Source: Deltaproteobacteria bacterium
Lineage (GTDB): Bacteria; Desulfobacterota; Desulfobulbia; Desulfobulbales; JAGXFP01
DNA: 34,253 bases
Direction of reading: 5' to 3'
Assembly (NCBI GenBank): GCA_020056965.1
Contig: JAGVGT010000086.1
Span: 1-34,253 of the forward strand
The translations under genes were made by a program, and so were the position numbers. Under the pieces are notes generated by a model, which saw nothing but the letters and a program-made list of their open reading frames with translations, had not been told where the DNA came from and did not search any database. The stretch's first letter is position 1; every line of letters starts with the position of its first letter. Positions 25,373-33,286 of this stretch are shown one piece after another.

Positions 25373-25411
25373 AAAAAGGGCGGCGCTCGCATTACGAGTG
25401 CCGCCCTTTTT
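25373..25411 (+). terminator. Strong Rho-independent terminator of the tetraheme/NrfCD operon
   Basis: AAAAAGGGCGGC-GCTCG-loop CATTA-CGAGT-GCCGCCCTTTTT: the stem is unbroken apart from one G-T wobble, with A and T tracts on both sides, so it can act in both directions. It also closes the decayed mazEF remnant on the minus strand. Confidence 0.88.
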
Positions 25412-25429
25412 CTGTTTGGTATTGCTTGC

Positions 25430-25570
25430 TCAGGTGAGTTTCAACAGTGACTTAATTTTGGATTTGATTTCCACCACGGCCGGACACCGGCCCGCCTTTT
25501 CGTGACCACTCCGCGGCGTAAGATTCAGCCAGACGATATCCGCCTCATCGGGAACGTAAGCCGCAAAAGC
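25430..25570 (-). pseudogene. Internally deleted MazF-like toxin remnant
   Basis: In the frame ending at the TGA at 25430-25432 the translation reads AYVPDEADIVWLNLTPRSGHEKAGRCPAVV, the conserved N-terminus of MazF/PemK endoribonucleases (the D-I-V-W and G-H-E-x-A-G-R-x-P motifs). It then jumps straight to a helix EIKSKIKSLLKL resembling the MazF C-terminal end. About 50-60 residues of the middle, including later active-site strands, are missing. There is no good start codon. It overlaps the end of the MazE-like remnant, as mazF does in intact pairs. Confidence 0.65.
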
Positions 25571-25800
25571 CAGAGGACTTCCTGCCCTTTCGGCGCACCA
25601 AAATCCGCTCCGGCATGCCGATTATCCGAGGTAATTCCCGCCAGTAGATCTTCCAGATTGTAGCCGGGTACGGCAGGCTCAATGATGACCCGCCCGTGGA
25701 TGACCCTCCCGTGGTCGGTCCGCACCTGCACCGGCTGGTTCAACGAAAGATGCGCCGAATCTGGCACTTCGGAGATCTCCAAAAACTGGATATCTACCTG
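25525..25800 (-). pseudogene. Decayed MazE-like antitoxin remnant
   Basis: The frame ending at 25525 contains AHLSLNQPVQVRTDHGRVIHGRVIIEP followed by YNLEDLLAGITSDNRHAGADFGAPKGQEV, which is the MazE pattern (AbrB-type dimer ending, then the MazF-wrapping tail LLAGITPENxH...DFGxPxGxE). It is damaged. The N-terminal AbrB half before AHLSL is not recognisable, five residues (GRVIH/GRVII) are duplicated, and the frame runs past the expected stop into the MazF region. The likely start in this frame is only a TTG. It is followed by the MazF remnant. Confidence 0.65.
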
Positions 25801-25989
25801 TCTTGGGATGATATCCAGAAAGGCAATCGTTTGCCAGAAAAACCATTGTCAGGGATTTTTTTTAAGGATATAGAACACTTGATGGCGCAACAGTCGATGT
25901 CAGGTTAAGACAACCAGTAGGTAAACGCACCGAGAGACAAACGGTAGGCCAAAAAACCAGGATGATACCCAGAAACTGCCGAATAACTT
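25801..25989. other. Non-coding stretch before the integron cassette
   Basis: No gene is recognised here. The last bases before the cassette read AATAACTTGTTAAGC, which contains a short dyad (TAAC-TT-GTTA) around the recombination triplet. That resembles a simple integrase site or a degenerate attachment site. No folded upstream attC could be traced in the preceding 120 bases. Confidence 0.4.
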
Positions 25990-26016
25990 GTTAAGCATCA
26001 AAAACGAGGGAGTACA

Positions 26017-27141
26017 TTGAAAACAATAATCGCCTTCATCTTCTCAATTTCCTGTGTTCTTTTCTCAAATGTCAGTTTTGCAAATACTGGTGTTTTTTAT
26101 GGCTCAGGGAACCAAGTTATCCCAATCAAAAACAATCAAATTCAATTGGTCAGAGAGAAAGTTAATATCAATTTGTCTGTAGATGAAAACAGTGGGCGAT
26201 TTGGCGTTCCTTTTATTCCCTGGGCTAATGTCACCGCAAAATTTTATTTAAAAAATACAACCAACAAGGCAGTTTCGTTGCAAATCGGCTTTCCTTTCCT
26301 AGATTTACAAGGGTTTGGTGATGAAAAATATGTTTTAGAAAACCTCAACTTCAAGGTTGTAAGTGGTGATAAAGAAATTAAAACAGAAATAAAGGAAGGT
26401 CTTATTGAAAATGAATTTGACCCAAGTGGTTTGTTTAAAAAAGTATTTGCATGGCAAGACGAGTTTAAACCAGCAGAGGCAAAAGAGGTTGTAGTTACTT
26501 ACAAAATGCTAATGGGAGTAGCATCGGCAAATTCAATCTTTCGAGCTTTTGATGAACAAGGAAGAAAATTTAGTGCAATAGACAAACTATTTCCAGCCAT
26601 AGGTTACAATTTCGGCTACATCACCAAAACCGCTTATACTTGGTCAGGTTCTATCGAGGAGGCAGTGTTCCAGATTGACTGTTCAGCTTTTTATAAAGCA
26701 ATCGAGGGGCATAGCTTTCTTGCCGAATTGGGTGATAATTTTCCTAAATTCACAAGACCTACATTCTGGGAAAGTATCGATCCTGTGTCAGCAGAAAAGA
26801 AGAAAACTATCTATCAGTGGACGTTTAAAGGAAGCGTGCCAGAAGAAGGGTTGTCTGCCAGTTTTGTGGTTTTATTAGTGCCATCCCTCCCCGCCGAAGT
26901 AAAGGGATACTATTCCAGTAGCATGTCTCATCTTGAAGGAATCAAACCAGACGAATTCAAGGCCGTACTTAAAAATTATTATCAGAATATAGCCTTCAAT
27001 AAACAACCAGTCGACTCATTCTCACAAAGTTATTTTGAAGAAGTTGGCCTGGTAAAAATGCCCAAGGTATTTATTTCGGAGCAAGATCGGAAAAACCTAG
27101 AAGAAATAGCTAATAATTTCGATGAATTAATAAAGAAATAA
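26017..27141 (+). CDS. Cassette-borne secreted protein of unknown function
   Basis: A 374-residue protein starting at a TTG with GAGGGAG four bases upstream. It has a clear Sec signal peptide (MKTIIAFIFSISCVLFSNVSFA). The mature part is mostly beta, with an early YGSGNQVIPIKNNQIQLVREKVNINL segment, then WANVTAKFYLKNTTNKAVSLQIGFPFLD, and a helical C-terminus (KVFISEQDRKNLEEIANNFDELIKK). The 'ligand-like first strands, then coupling of NTT plus FPFLD' pattern faintly recalls DUF4424-type periplasmic proteins; this is not a firm match. No catalytic motif is seen. It is AT-rich, in contrast to the genome backbone, and ends 2 bases before the attC R'' box. It is probably periplasmic. Confidence 0.8.
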   Translation: MKTIIAFIFSISCVLFSNVSFANTGVFYGSGNQVIPIKNNQIQLVREKVNINLSVDENSGRFGVPFIPWANVTAKFYLKNTTNKAVSLQIGFPFLDLQGFGDEKYVLENLNFKVVSGDKEIKTEIKEGLIENEFDPSGLFKKVFAWQDEFKPAEAKEVVVTYKMLMGVASANSIFRAFDEQGRKFSAIDKLFPAIGYNFGYITKTAYTWSGSIEEAVFQIDCSAFYKAIEGHSFLAELGDNFPKFTRPTFWESIDPVSAEKKKTIYQWTFKGSVPEEGLSASFVVLLVPSLPAEVKGYYSSSMSHLEGIKPDEFKAVLKNYYQNIAFNKQPVDSFSQSYFEEVGLVKMPKVFISEQDRKNLEEIANNFDELIKK

Positions 27142-27143
27142 AT

Positions 27144-27232
27144 GCTTAACAAAGTTATTAAGCAGACCGGGGGAAACGCCGGGGCAATCTATCTGCTTCA
27201 AAGGCCCGGTCTGCTTATAACTGCCGTTCGGC
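27144..27232 (+). other. attC-like recombination site of the cassette
   Basis: An 89-base imperfect palindrome. R'' GCTTAAC is at 27144-27150. An L''/stem arm begins GTTATTAAGCAGACCGGG (27154-27171) and its partner CCCGGTCTGCTTATAAC is at 27205-27221. R' GTTCGGC is at 27226-27232. The arms pair perfectly except for one unpaired T (27158), equivalent to the extrahelical base that orients attC folding. An unpaired spacer (AAA opposite TGCC) separates the stem from the R boxes, and a 33-base loop closes the top. R'' and R' match imperfectly because R' belongs to the next cassette. Size and order fit attC sites. Confidence 0.72.
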
Positions 27233-27307
27233 GGAAGGACCAATCGAGATAGGGTCTTAGTCTCGTTCTCAAGAAGTATTGGAAAAACTACGCGGGTATG
27301 TAACTTT

Positions 27308-27406
27308 ATGTCCTACAAAATTTTCCTCAGCCATAACCACAATGACAAACAGCTTGTCGAGGCTGTAGCTCTTGGTAAATTAGGGACACTTCCCAATTTC
27401 CCCTGA
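27308..27406 (+). pseudogene. Truncated start of a TIR-like domain gene
   Basis: An ATG at 27308 opens 32 codons reading MSYKIFLSHNHNDKQLVEAVAL and then a non-homologous GKLGTLPNFP before a stop. The first part matches the N-terminal strand and helix of TIR/TIR-like domains (K-x-F-L-S-H-x-x-x-D-K). The rest of the domain is absent. It lies 76 bases after the attC R' box, where the ORF of a second cassette would begin, and the break coincides with a REP-like palindrome. It is probably the relic of a second cassette. Confidence 0.5.
27377..27402. repeat. REP-like imperfect palindrome
   Basis: AAATTAGGGACACTTCCCAATTT is an imperfect inverted repeat (AAATT/AATTT outside, GGGA/TCCC inside). It resembles the short palindromes associated with REP elements and IS200-like Y1 transposases. 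It interrupts the TIR-like frame. No transposase gene is present nearby. Confidence 0.45.
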
Positions 27407-27472
27407 TTAGCGGCTCTCGCCGGTGGGGTCGCTCTGCCTCCTGCCTTGCTTGACCAGTACCGTGACGCCACA

Positions 27473-27512
27473 AAAAAGGCCGGTTTGTCAGTTAAGACAA
27501 ACCGGCCTTTTT
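27473..27512 (-). terminator. Strong terminator of the ftsH-cytochrome-TPR operon
   Basis: A perfect 17-base stem, AAAAAGGCCGGTTTGTC (27473-27489) and its complement (27496-27512) around the loop AGTTAA, flanked by A and T tracts so that it can work in both directions. It lies 23 bases beyond the stop of the TPR-like gene on the minus strand and isolates the operon from the cassette remnants. Confidence 0.92.
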
Positions 27513-27534
27513 CGCAGTAAACTTATGAGGGTGG

Positions 27535-29691
27535 TTATCTCCCCCCGCTGGTCTTCCGCCCGGATTTCTTATCCAGCAGCACCCAGCCGCCGTTCTTGCG
27601 GTTGAAGGCGTAGGTCAGCTCGTAGAGGGTGTAAACACCGCCTCCCCCGCTGCCTTCAAAAGAGCTGGCGGAAAGACTGTATTTAAGGGTGTCGCCCGCG
27701 GAACTGAGCAGAACCACGGTCGGATCGAGCATAGCCACATCCCCGCCCAGCCCGAAGGCCTGTTTAAATAAGGCGCGGTGGCGGCCCAGGAGATAATCCT
27801 TCTTATCGGCCAGATAGAGCTTCTCGTCAACCTCAGCCTGGCGGGCCACCGCGTTCTTGCGGAAGGCGGTAAACTCAGGATCGGCGGCGTAGGCGCCCTG
27901 GTCGATCAAAGCCAGCTGGCGATCATAAGTCTTCTTGGCCTTGGCCCATTCAGCGGCGGCCATAAATTTTTGGCCCTCCCGCTCGCCGTTCCGCAACTCA
28001 TCCAGGGCGGCAACCCGCCGGGCTTTGGCCAGGCTGTCCACGGTCTGCCGGTACAACGGCAGGTCCTTTTTCAGACCGCTCTCCTCATGGAGTTTGATGG
28101 CGCTGCCGTAGCTGTTGATGGCATCGGCCCAGCGGGAACGCTTGGCGAAATCGTCACCCTTGCCGGCCAGGATGCCGACCTTGGCCTGGGTGATTGATTC
28201 CCGCACCTTGGCTGTCTGGGAAACCCCCAGATTCTTCTCCTGGGCAAAGGCCAGGGCCTGCTCGTAGGCCGAAATTGCCTCCGCGAAACGCCCGCCGGCC
28301 AACTTTTTATCACCAGCCCCCACCATATCCCGATAGCGGCCCTGCTCGATCTCCTGATATGCCCCCTCCCGGGCCTGGCCGGTCACCTCCGCCGACAGCC
28401 CGTACTGGGCCGCCATTTGCGAGGACTCATTAAGCTTGGCCACCGCCCCGTTGAAGTCCCCGGCGCTTTTCAAACTCCGGGACTCCTCGATCTTCTGCTG
28501 GACGGCCGCCTCCTGGGCCGCCCGCAGGGAGGTTTTGAGCTCGTCGCCGTATTTGCCGGCCAGACTGGCCTCCAGGCCGCCGGCCTGGGCCAGCCCCTCT
28601 TCAAATTTAGAGATCGCTCCGGCGTAATCGGCGGCGGTGCTGAGGCTGGCTCCTTCGGCCATCAAGGCCTTGACGCTGTTGACCTTACTGACATCACCGA
28701 CCGGGACATAGGCGCCATCGGTCATGACCCGCCCAACCGCCCCCTGCTTAACTGTTTCCGACTGGAGAATCTGGTTGAGCTTGGTCAGGATCTCGTCCTT
28801 TCTTTCGCCACCGAAGAGACGCACCTTGGCGAGCTTGGTAATAACTACCCCACCGCCGGTCTGGACTTCGGCATACTTTTTTTCGGCGAGGAGCCGCGTG
28901 ACCTTGTCCCACTCCTTACCGGCATCGCTGAGCACCCAGGTTTCATAACCGAAATACCCGCCACCCACCACGCCCAAGACCGCGGCGGCCATACTGATGG
29001 TGCGCAGGTTCTTGATCAAATTCTCCCTGCCGCGCATGTCCTTCTTGCGGTTTTGAATCGCCACTTCGAAACGGCTGATATTCGAGTCATTCTGATAAAC
29101 TTCCCGAAAGGCCTTGAGCAGTTCGGCGGCCTTGGCGAAATTCTTTTCGCGAATCGCAGCCTCCAGGCTCTCCAGGTAAACCTGATAACGGCTGTAGGCC
29201 CCCCGGACCGCCGCCACCTCCTCCTGCAAGCCGGGATAATCGGGGACCAGACCCAGCGCCTCTTCAAGAATTTTTAAGGCAGGGCTGCCTCCCGACTTGG
29301 GCAAACCCCGGGCCTCTTCGACCAGGCCCTCAGCCCGGGCAATCCGGCTGGTCAGATCGCTGACCATCTGGGCTCTATCGGTAATGATATAGTTGGCCGG
29401 CAGGTCCTTGAGCAGCTGGCAGGCCTGATAATCCTTGCGATCCTTTAACAGCACCACAATGTAGTCGAGCAGGCTGTCGAGCTTTTCGATGGCGTCTTCG
29501 CGCAGGAAGATCTCATCCTCCAGATCTGGATAGTCCGGGTCAAAAGCTTGGGCCTGGCGCAGTTTTAGCAGCCCGCCTCGGAGGTCACGCTCCAGCATGG
29601 CCTTGCCTTCTGCAACCAGTTTCTTGGCCTGTTCCCTGGCCATCAGTACCTTGCCCTCTTCGGCCGCCCTGCGAATCTGCGCATCATTCAT
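27535..29691 (-). CDS. Membrane-anchored TPR/SEL1-like repeat protein, function unknown
   Basis: The open frame reaches a TTG at 29730, but the ATG at 29691 (MNDAQIRRAAEEGKVLM) has a purine-rich ribosome site and is preferred, giving 718 residues. An N-terminal cytoplasmic helical region with TPR-like pairs (AREQAKKLVAEGKAMLERD..., ALKILEEALGLVPDYPGL) precedes one transmembrane helix (~residues 230-250, ISMAAAVLGVVGGGYFGYETWV). A long helical-repeat part follows (YAGAISKFEEGLAQAG, FAEAISAYEQALAFAQ, WADAINSYGSAIKLH, WAKAKKTYDRQLALI), and the C-terminus is a small beta region with VYTLYELTYAFNRKNGGWVLLDKKS. No enzymatic motif is seen. It follows the hexaheme cytochrome and FtsH on the same strand and may be an assembly or scaffold factor for that membrane complex; this is inference from neighbours. 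Confidence 0.8.
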   Translation of the reverse strand: MNDAQIRRAAEEGKVLMAREQAKKLVAEGKAMLERDLRGGLLKLRQAQAFDPDYPDLEDEIFLREDAIEKLDSLLDYIVVLLKDRKDYQACQLLKDLPANYIITDRAQMVSDLTSRIARAEGLVEEARGLPKSGGSPALKILEEALGLVPDYPGLQEEVAAVRGAYSRYQVYLESLEAAIREKNFAKAAELLKAFREVYQNDSNISRFEVAIQNRKKDMRGRENLIKNLRTISMAAAVLGVVGGGYFGYETWVLSDAGKEWDKVTRLLAEKKYAEVQTGGGVVITKLAKVRLFGGERKDEILTKLNQILQSETVKQGAVGRVMTDGAYVPVGDVSKVNSVKALMAEGASLSTAADYAGAISKFEEGLAQAGGLEASLAGKYGDELKTSLRAAQEAAVQQKIEESRSLKSAGDFNGAVAKLNESSQMAAQYGLSAEVTGQAREGAYQEIEQGRYRDMVGAGDKKLAGGRFAEAISAYEQALAFAQEKNLGVSQTAKVRESITQAKVGILAGKGDDFAKRSRWADAINSYGSAIKLHEESGLKKDLPLYRQTVDSLAKARRVAALDELRNGEREGQKFMAAAEWAKAKKTYDRQLALIDQGAYAADPEFTAFRKNAVARQAEVDEKLYLADKKDYLLGRHRALFKQAFGLGGDVAMLDPTVVLLSSAGDTLKYSLSASSFEGSGGGGVYTLYELTYAFNRKNGGWVLLDKKSGRKTSGGR

Positions 29692-29791
29692 AACGGTCCC
29701 ATCCTGTCCGTTTACTAATTCAAATTCCAATCATTCTAATAAATTCATCCCCGCCGGGGGATTGAAAAAAATCAATCTCATCAGGCAACGC

Positions 29792-31303
29792 CTAAAGGCT
29801 ACCCCCGCTAGAACTCAACACCCCAGCCACCCGATTGCCCTGGAGAATCCGCATGATATCGGGCGAAGGTTGCCGATCGGCCAGGACCACATGACAGAGA
29901 TTGCAGTCATGCGAAATGGTCCGGCCCTCGCGGCTGACCAGTTCCGAGGTATGACAGCGGAAACAGCCGGTATTATCGCGGTGTCCGAGTTTGCTGCCGT
30001 AGGTGCGCCAGGAAATTTTCATCTCCGGGAAGACGTTTTCCGACCAGGCCTGGAACATTCCGGCCGCCGCCTGGTTCAGCTGTTGCGGCGCCGATCTTTT
30101 CAGTTCCGGGTAGTTCTGTCCGTACCAGGCCTCAACTCCTTCGGCAATCTGGCGCCGGGCCTGGTCCTTGCCACCATAGGGACGCTGCACCAACTCCAAG
30201 CCGAGTTTCTTGACAAAGGGCAACTCGGGAGGAATTACGCCGGTGCTGATCTTGGTGTCCAGCGCCTCATCGGGACTCAGGAAGACATGGGTGGGGCGGT
30301 TGTGACAATCCAGACAATCCATCAACTTATAACCGGGCCGGCCCGTTCCGTTCGGTTTGCTATTGTCGCCCCGCTGGTAGATGACCACCGCTCCATCGTG
30401 GTCGACCAGCTTGATCTGACTGATAACCCCGGGCTGCTCCGGGTCCTCCTGATAATAGGTATGATGATTGGCCGAGACGTGCCAATGGATGCCCTGGGCC
30501 ACCTGGCCTCGATAGCCGCCGGAACCGACCCGCATCAGCAGGATGGTCTGGACGTGGGTATTAGCCTCGTCCGGCAGGTAACCATCCTTGACATACAATT
30601 TATCGCCATGAAATTTTTCCGGCCGGTGGCACTGTTCACAAACTTCCCGGGTGGGGCGCAACGAAGCGATGGGGGTGGCAATCGGCCGGTCGAAGCGGTT
30701 GAATAAAGTCGCGAAGATCATCTTGATCCCGGTGACCTTGCTCTTGGTGAACCCCCCGGCGTTGGCGCCGATATGGCAATCGACACAGGGCACCCGGGAA
30801 TGGGCCGAGTTCTGATAGGTGATGTACTCCGGCTCCATGACGGTATGACAGAATTGCCCGCAGAAGCGGACCGACTCGGTATAAGTGAAACCGGTATAGG
30901 AGACCACCCCGATCACCAGGAGGGTCATAAAGGTCAGGAATGACGAAAGATAAATCATCTTCCGCACCCGGATAAAGCGCCCCGGCATGGCCATCTGCTC
31001 CCGGATGTATTCCAGGGCGTAAACGCCGATCTCTTCCTTGTCGCGGAAAAGCAGGAGCCCTACCACCACGGTGGCAAGACCGGCCACGAACAGCGGCCCC
31101 ATGACCATGTAGATCAGAAAGCCGAAATAGGGGTTCTTGACCACCCCGCGCAGATCGAGAAACACCGAAAAGAGCAGCACCGGCAAAACCAACCCGGCCA
31201 CCACCGCCCCCGCCACCGCCACCCGGCTCTTGACCAGAACCTTAAGCAGATCCAGGATAAAGTCCTTGAACAGCCGGAAATATTCTTCGAACATGGCCCT
31301 CAA
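29792..31303 (-). CDS. NapC/NirT-family hexaheme membrane cytochrome c (paralogue 2)
   Basis: A paralogue of the protein at 18583-20049, 503 residues. Three N-terminal hydrophobic helices (~28-52, 58-88 and 118-140) are followed by CGQFCH, CVDCH and CEQCH, then CLDCH, CFRCH and CNLCH, for six haem sites. Shared landmarks are GIHWHVSANHH, CHNRPTHVF and LGHRDNTGCFRCH. The TTG at 31303 overlaps the ftsH stop by 4 bases and has GGGGGAG seven bases upstream. An ATG three codons later (31294) is an alternative. The operon context (ftsH upstream, TPR-like protein downstream) differs from that of paralogue 1, and there is no linked regulator. A role as quinol-to-periplasm electron conduit is inferred from the family. 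Confidence 0.88.
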   Translation of the reverse strand: MRAMFEEYFRLFKDFILDLLKVLVKSRVAVAGAVVAGLVLPVLLFSVFLDLRGVVKNPYFGFLIYMVMGPLFVAGLATVVVGLLLFRDKEEIGVYALEYIREQMAMPGRFIRVRKMIYLSSFLTFMTLLVIGVVSYTGFTYTESVRFCGQFCHTVMEPEYITYQNSAHSRVPCVDCHIGANAGGFTKSKVTGIKMIFATLFNRFDRPIATPIASLRPTREVCEQCHRPEKFHGDKLYVKDGYLPDEANTHVQTILLMRVGSGGYRGQVAQGIHWHVSANHHTYYQEDPEQPGVISQIKLVDHDGAVVIYQRGDNSKPNGTGRPGYKLMDCLDCHNRPTHVFLSPDEALDTKISTGVIPPELPFVKKLGLELVQRPYGGKDQARRQIAEGVEAWYGQNYPELKRSAPQQLNQAAAGMFQAWSENVFPEMKISWRTYGSKLGHRDNTGCFRCHTSELVSREGRTISHDCNLCHVVLADRQPSPDIMRILQGNRVAGVLSSSGGSL

Positions 31304-33102
31304 GCGATCACTCCCCCGCCGCGATTTCGGACGGAACAGTCATAGATTATCTCCATCTCTTCCCGATCCAGGGTCTCGACCTCGAACAGCGAGTCGCTGA
31401 GCTGCTTCAGGAAGGGTTTCTCCCTTTCCAGGAGGGTCCGGGCCTGGTTGTAGCATTCGCCCAGCAGCTCCCTAATCTCGTCATCGATCAGCCGGGCCGT
31501 GTGTTCGGAATGGCTGCGGGCCCCGGAAACCTCACCCAGAAAGCCCCCGTTGACCTGGAGGTAGGCCAGGGGGCCGACCACCTCGCTCATCCCCCATTTA
31601 CCGACCATGTTGGTGGCGATTTCGATGGCCTGTTGGAGGTCCTGTTCCGCCCCGGTCGAGCGCTGGTCGAGCAGCACCTCCTCGGCGGCCCGGCCGCCCA
31701 GGAGAATGGTAATCCGGCTGGTCAGATATTCGCGGTTGTAGGCGTGGCGGTCCTGCAGCGGCAGCTGCTGGGTATGGCCCATGGCCCGGCCCCGGGGAAT
31801 GATGGTAATCTTGTGCAGGGGATCGGCCTCCGGCAGAAAGCGGGCCAGCACCGCATGGCCGGCCTCGTGGATCGCCATGGTCCGCCGGTCGCTTTCGCTG
31901 ATCACCAGCCCCTTGCGTTCGACCCCCATGAGAATCCGGTCCTTGGCCACCTCGAAGTCCTGGTGGCTGATGCTGTCCTTTTCCTGGCGCCCGGCGATCA
32001 GGGCCGCCTCATTGACCAGACTGGCCAGCTCGGCCCCGGTAAAACCGGGGGTTGAACGGGCCACTTCTTCGAGAACGACGCTCTTGTCGAGCTCCATCTT
32101 GCGGGTATGGACCTCCAAGATCATCTGCCGGCCCTTGATGTCGGGGGGCAGGATATTGATAATCCGGTCGAAGCGACCGGGCCGCATCAGGGCCGGATCG
32201 AGGATGTCGGGGCGATTGGTGGCGGCCAGAACGATGATGTTGTCATCGGAACCGAAGCCGTCCATCTCGACCAGCAAGGCGTTCAAGGTTTGGCCACGCT
32301 CCTCCTGACCGCCGGCCATGCCGGAAGAACCGCGCAGGCCGCCGACGGCGTCGATCTCGTCGATGAAAATTATGCAGGGCTTGCTCTTCTTGGCCTCCTT
32401 GAAAAGTTCCCGCACCCTGGAGGCTCCGACACCTACGAACATCTCGACGAAATCGGAGCCGCTGATACTGAAGAAGGGCACCCCGGCCTCACCGGCCACC
32501 GCCCGCGCCAACAGGGTCTTGCCGGTGCCGGGTGGCCCCTGAAAAAGGACGCCGTGAGGAATGATCGCCCCCAGGCGGCTGTATTTCTTGGGATTCTGGA
32601 GAAAGTCCACCACTTCCAGCAGCTCGCTCTTGGCCTCGGGAATGCCGGTGACATCCCGGAAGGTCACATGCCGGGTGGGCCGGGCGAAAGCGGACTTGCC
32701 CTTGGCGAAGGAACCGGCGCCTTCCGCTGCGTCCTGGCGGCGCATCATGGCGTACCAGGCCAGCATGATGATCAAGACCGGTACCGCCACCGACAGGAGG
32801 TTCCAGAGGCGGGAACTCCGGTCGTTTTCCCCGAAGATCGCGACCTTCTTGTCGAGCAGTTCCGGCATGACCGCCTGGAGGTCCGGCGCATAGGTCTTGA
32901 ACTGCCGGGAGTAGACATCCTTGAGGCGGATTTCCCCGCCCTGGAAGCGAACCTCAGCCACCTCACCGTTGCGCACGGTGGTGATAAACTCGTTATAGGA
33001 GATTTCCGGGCAACTCTGCTCCAGCTGCCAGAAGATCAGCCCGGAGCCGCCCAGCAGGGCCACCAGGAACAGGATGTACAACACTCGGATAAAGGCTACC
33101 AC
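31300..33102 (-). CDS. ftsH: ATP-dependent zinc metalloprotease FtsH
   Basis: A 600-residue membrane AAA+ protease that extracts and degrades damaged or unassembled membrane proteins. The N-terminal helix (7-26), a periplasmic domain with [14 protein letters not shown], and a second helix (~103-120) precede the AAA domain. Walker A is GPPGTGKT (189-196), the pore loop VEMFVGVGA follows, then Walker [10 protein letters not shown] and the second region of homology [18 protein letters not shown]. The protease domain has the zinc motif HEAGH and the distal Glu/Asp of STGAEQDL. All catalytic residues are present. The length is slightly short of the usual ~610-650 because the C-terminal tail is reduced. 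The start is a GTG at 33100-33102 after GGGGGGA. It heads the operon with hexaheme cytochrome 2 and the TPR-like protein. Confidence 0.95.
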   Translation of the reverse strand: MVAFIRVLYILFLVALLGGSGLIFWQLEQSCPEISYNEFITTVRNGEVAEVRFQGGEIRLKDVYSRQFKTYAPDLQAVMPELLDKKVAIFGENDRSSRLWNLLSVAVPVLIIMLAWYAMMRRQDAAEGAGSFAKGKSAFARPTRHVTFRDVTGIPEAKSELLEVVDFLQNPKKYSRLGAIIPHGVLFQGPPGTGKTLLARAVAGEAGVPFFSISGSDFVEMFVGVGASRVRELFKEAKKSKPCIIFIDEIDAVGGLRGSSGMAGGQEERGQTLNALLVEMDGFGSDDNIIVLAATNRPDILDPALMRPGRFDRIINILPPDIKGRQMILEVHTRKMELDKSVVLEEVARSTPGFTGAELASLVNEAALIAGRQEKDSISHQDFEVAKDRILMGVERKGLVISESDRRTMAIHEAGHAVLARFLPEADPLHKITIIPRGRAMGHTQQLPLQDRHAYNREYLTSRITILLGGRAAEEVLLDQRSTGAEQDLQQAIEIATNMVGKWGMSEVVGPLAYLQVNGGFLGEVSGARSHSEHTARLIDDEIRELLGECYNQARTLLEREKPFLKQLSDSLFEVETLDREEMEIIYDCSVRNRGGGVIA

Positions 33103-33151
33103 GTATCCCCCCGGTTAATTCCTAAACCCAGATAGATTAAGGTCTCCACCC

Positions 33152-33165
33152 CAGGCGGCCGCCTG
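33152..33165. promoter_or_regulatory. 14-base GC palindrome upstream of ftsH
   Basis: CAGGCGGCCGCCTG is a perfect palindrome in the 184 bases between the U32-like gene and ftsH. It could be an operator or a hairpin. No adjacent T tract supports a terminator. Confidence 0.25.
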
Positions 33166-33286
33166 AAGCAAAAGAACCAGCCCCGCCCCAACTGGCTCAG
33201 GTTCCGGCATTCTATAAGATCGCCTGGCATCCTTCAACCGTTATCAGGCCGGCAGGATTGGCAAAATCATTTTTGTCCGGCCGGTG

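Larger units (their letters stand above)
25990..27232 (+). mobile_element. Integron-type gene cassette (ORF plus attC)
   Basis: The left boundary is GTTAAGC (25990-25996, consensus GTTRRRY), the right boundary the attC-like site at 27144-27232. The R'' box of that site, GCTTAAC, is the exact complement of the left boundary GTTAAGC, as required if the segment once closed into a circle. It holds one ORF reading towards attC with a short leader, the canonical cassette layout. The segment is much more AT-rich than the chromosome around it. No integrase gene is present in the window, so this is an isolated cassette (CALIN-like or secondary-site insertion). Confidence 0.7.

Noticed and set aside
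28417-30706. Long plus-strand open frames opposite the TPR-like and cytochrome 2 genes
   Set aside because: They lie antisense to genes with clear motifs and ribosome sites and have no features of their own.
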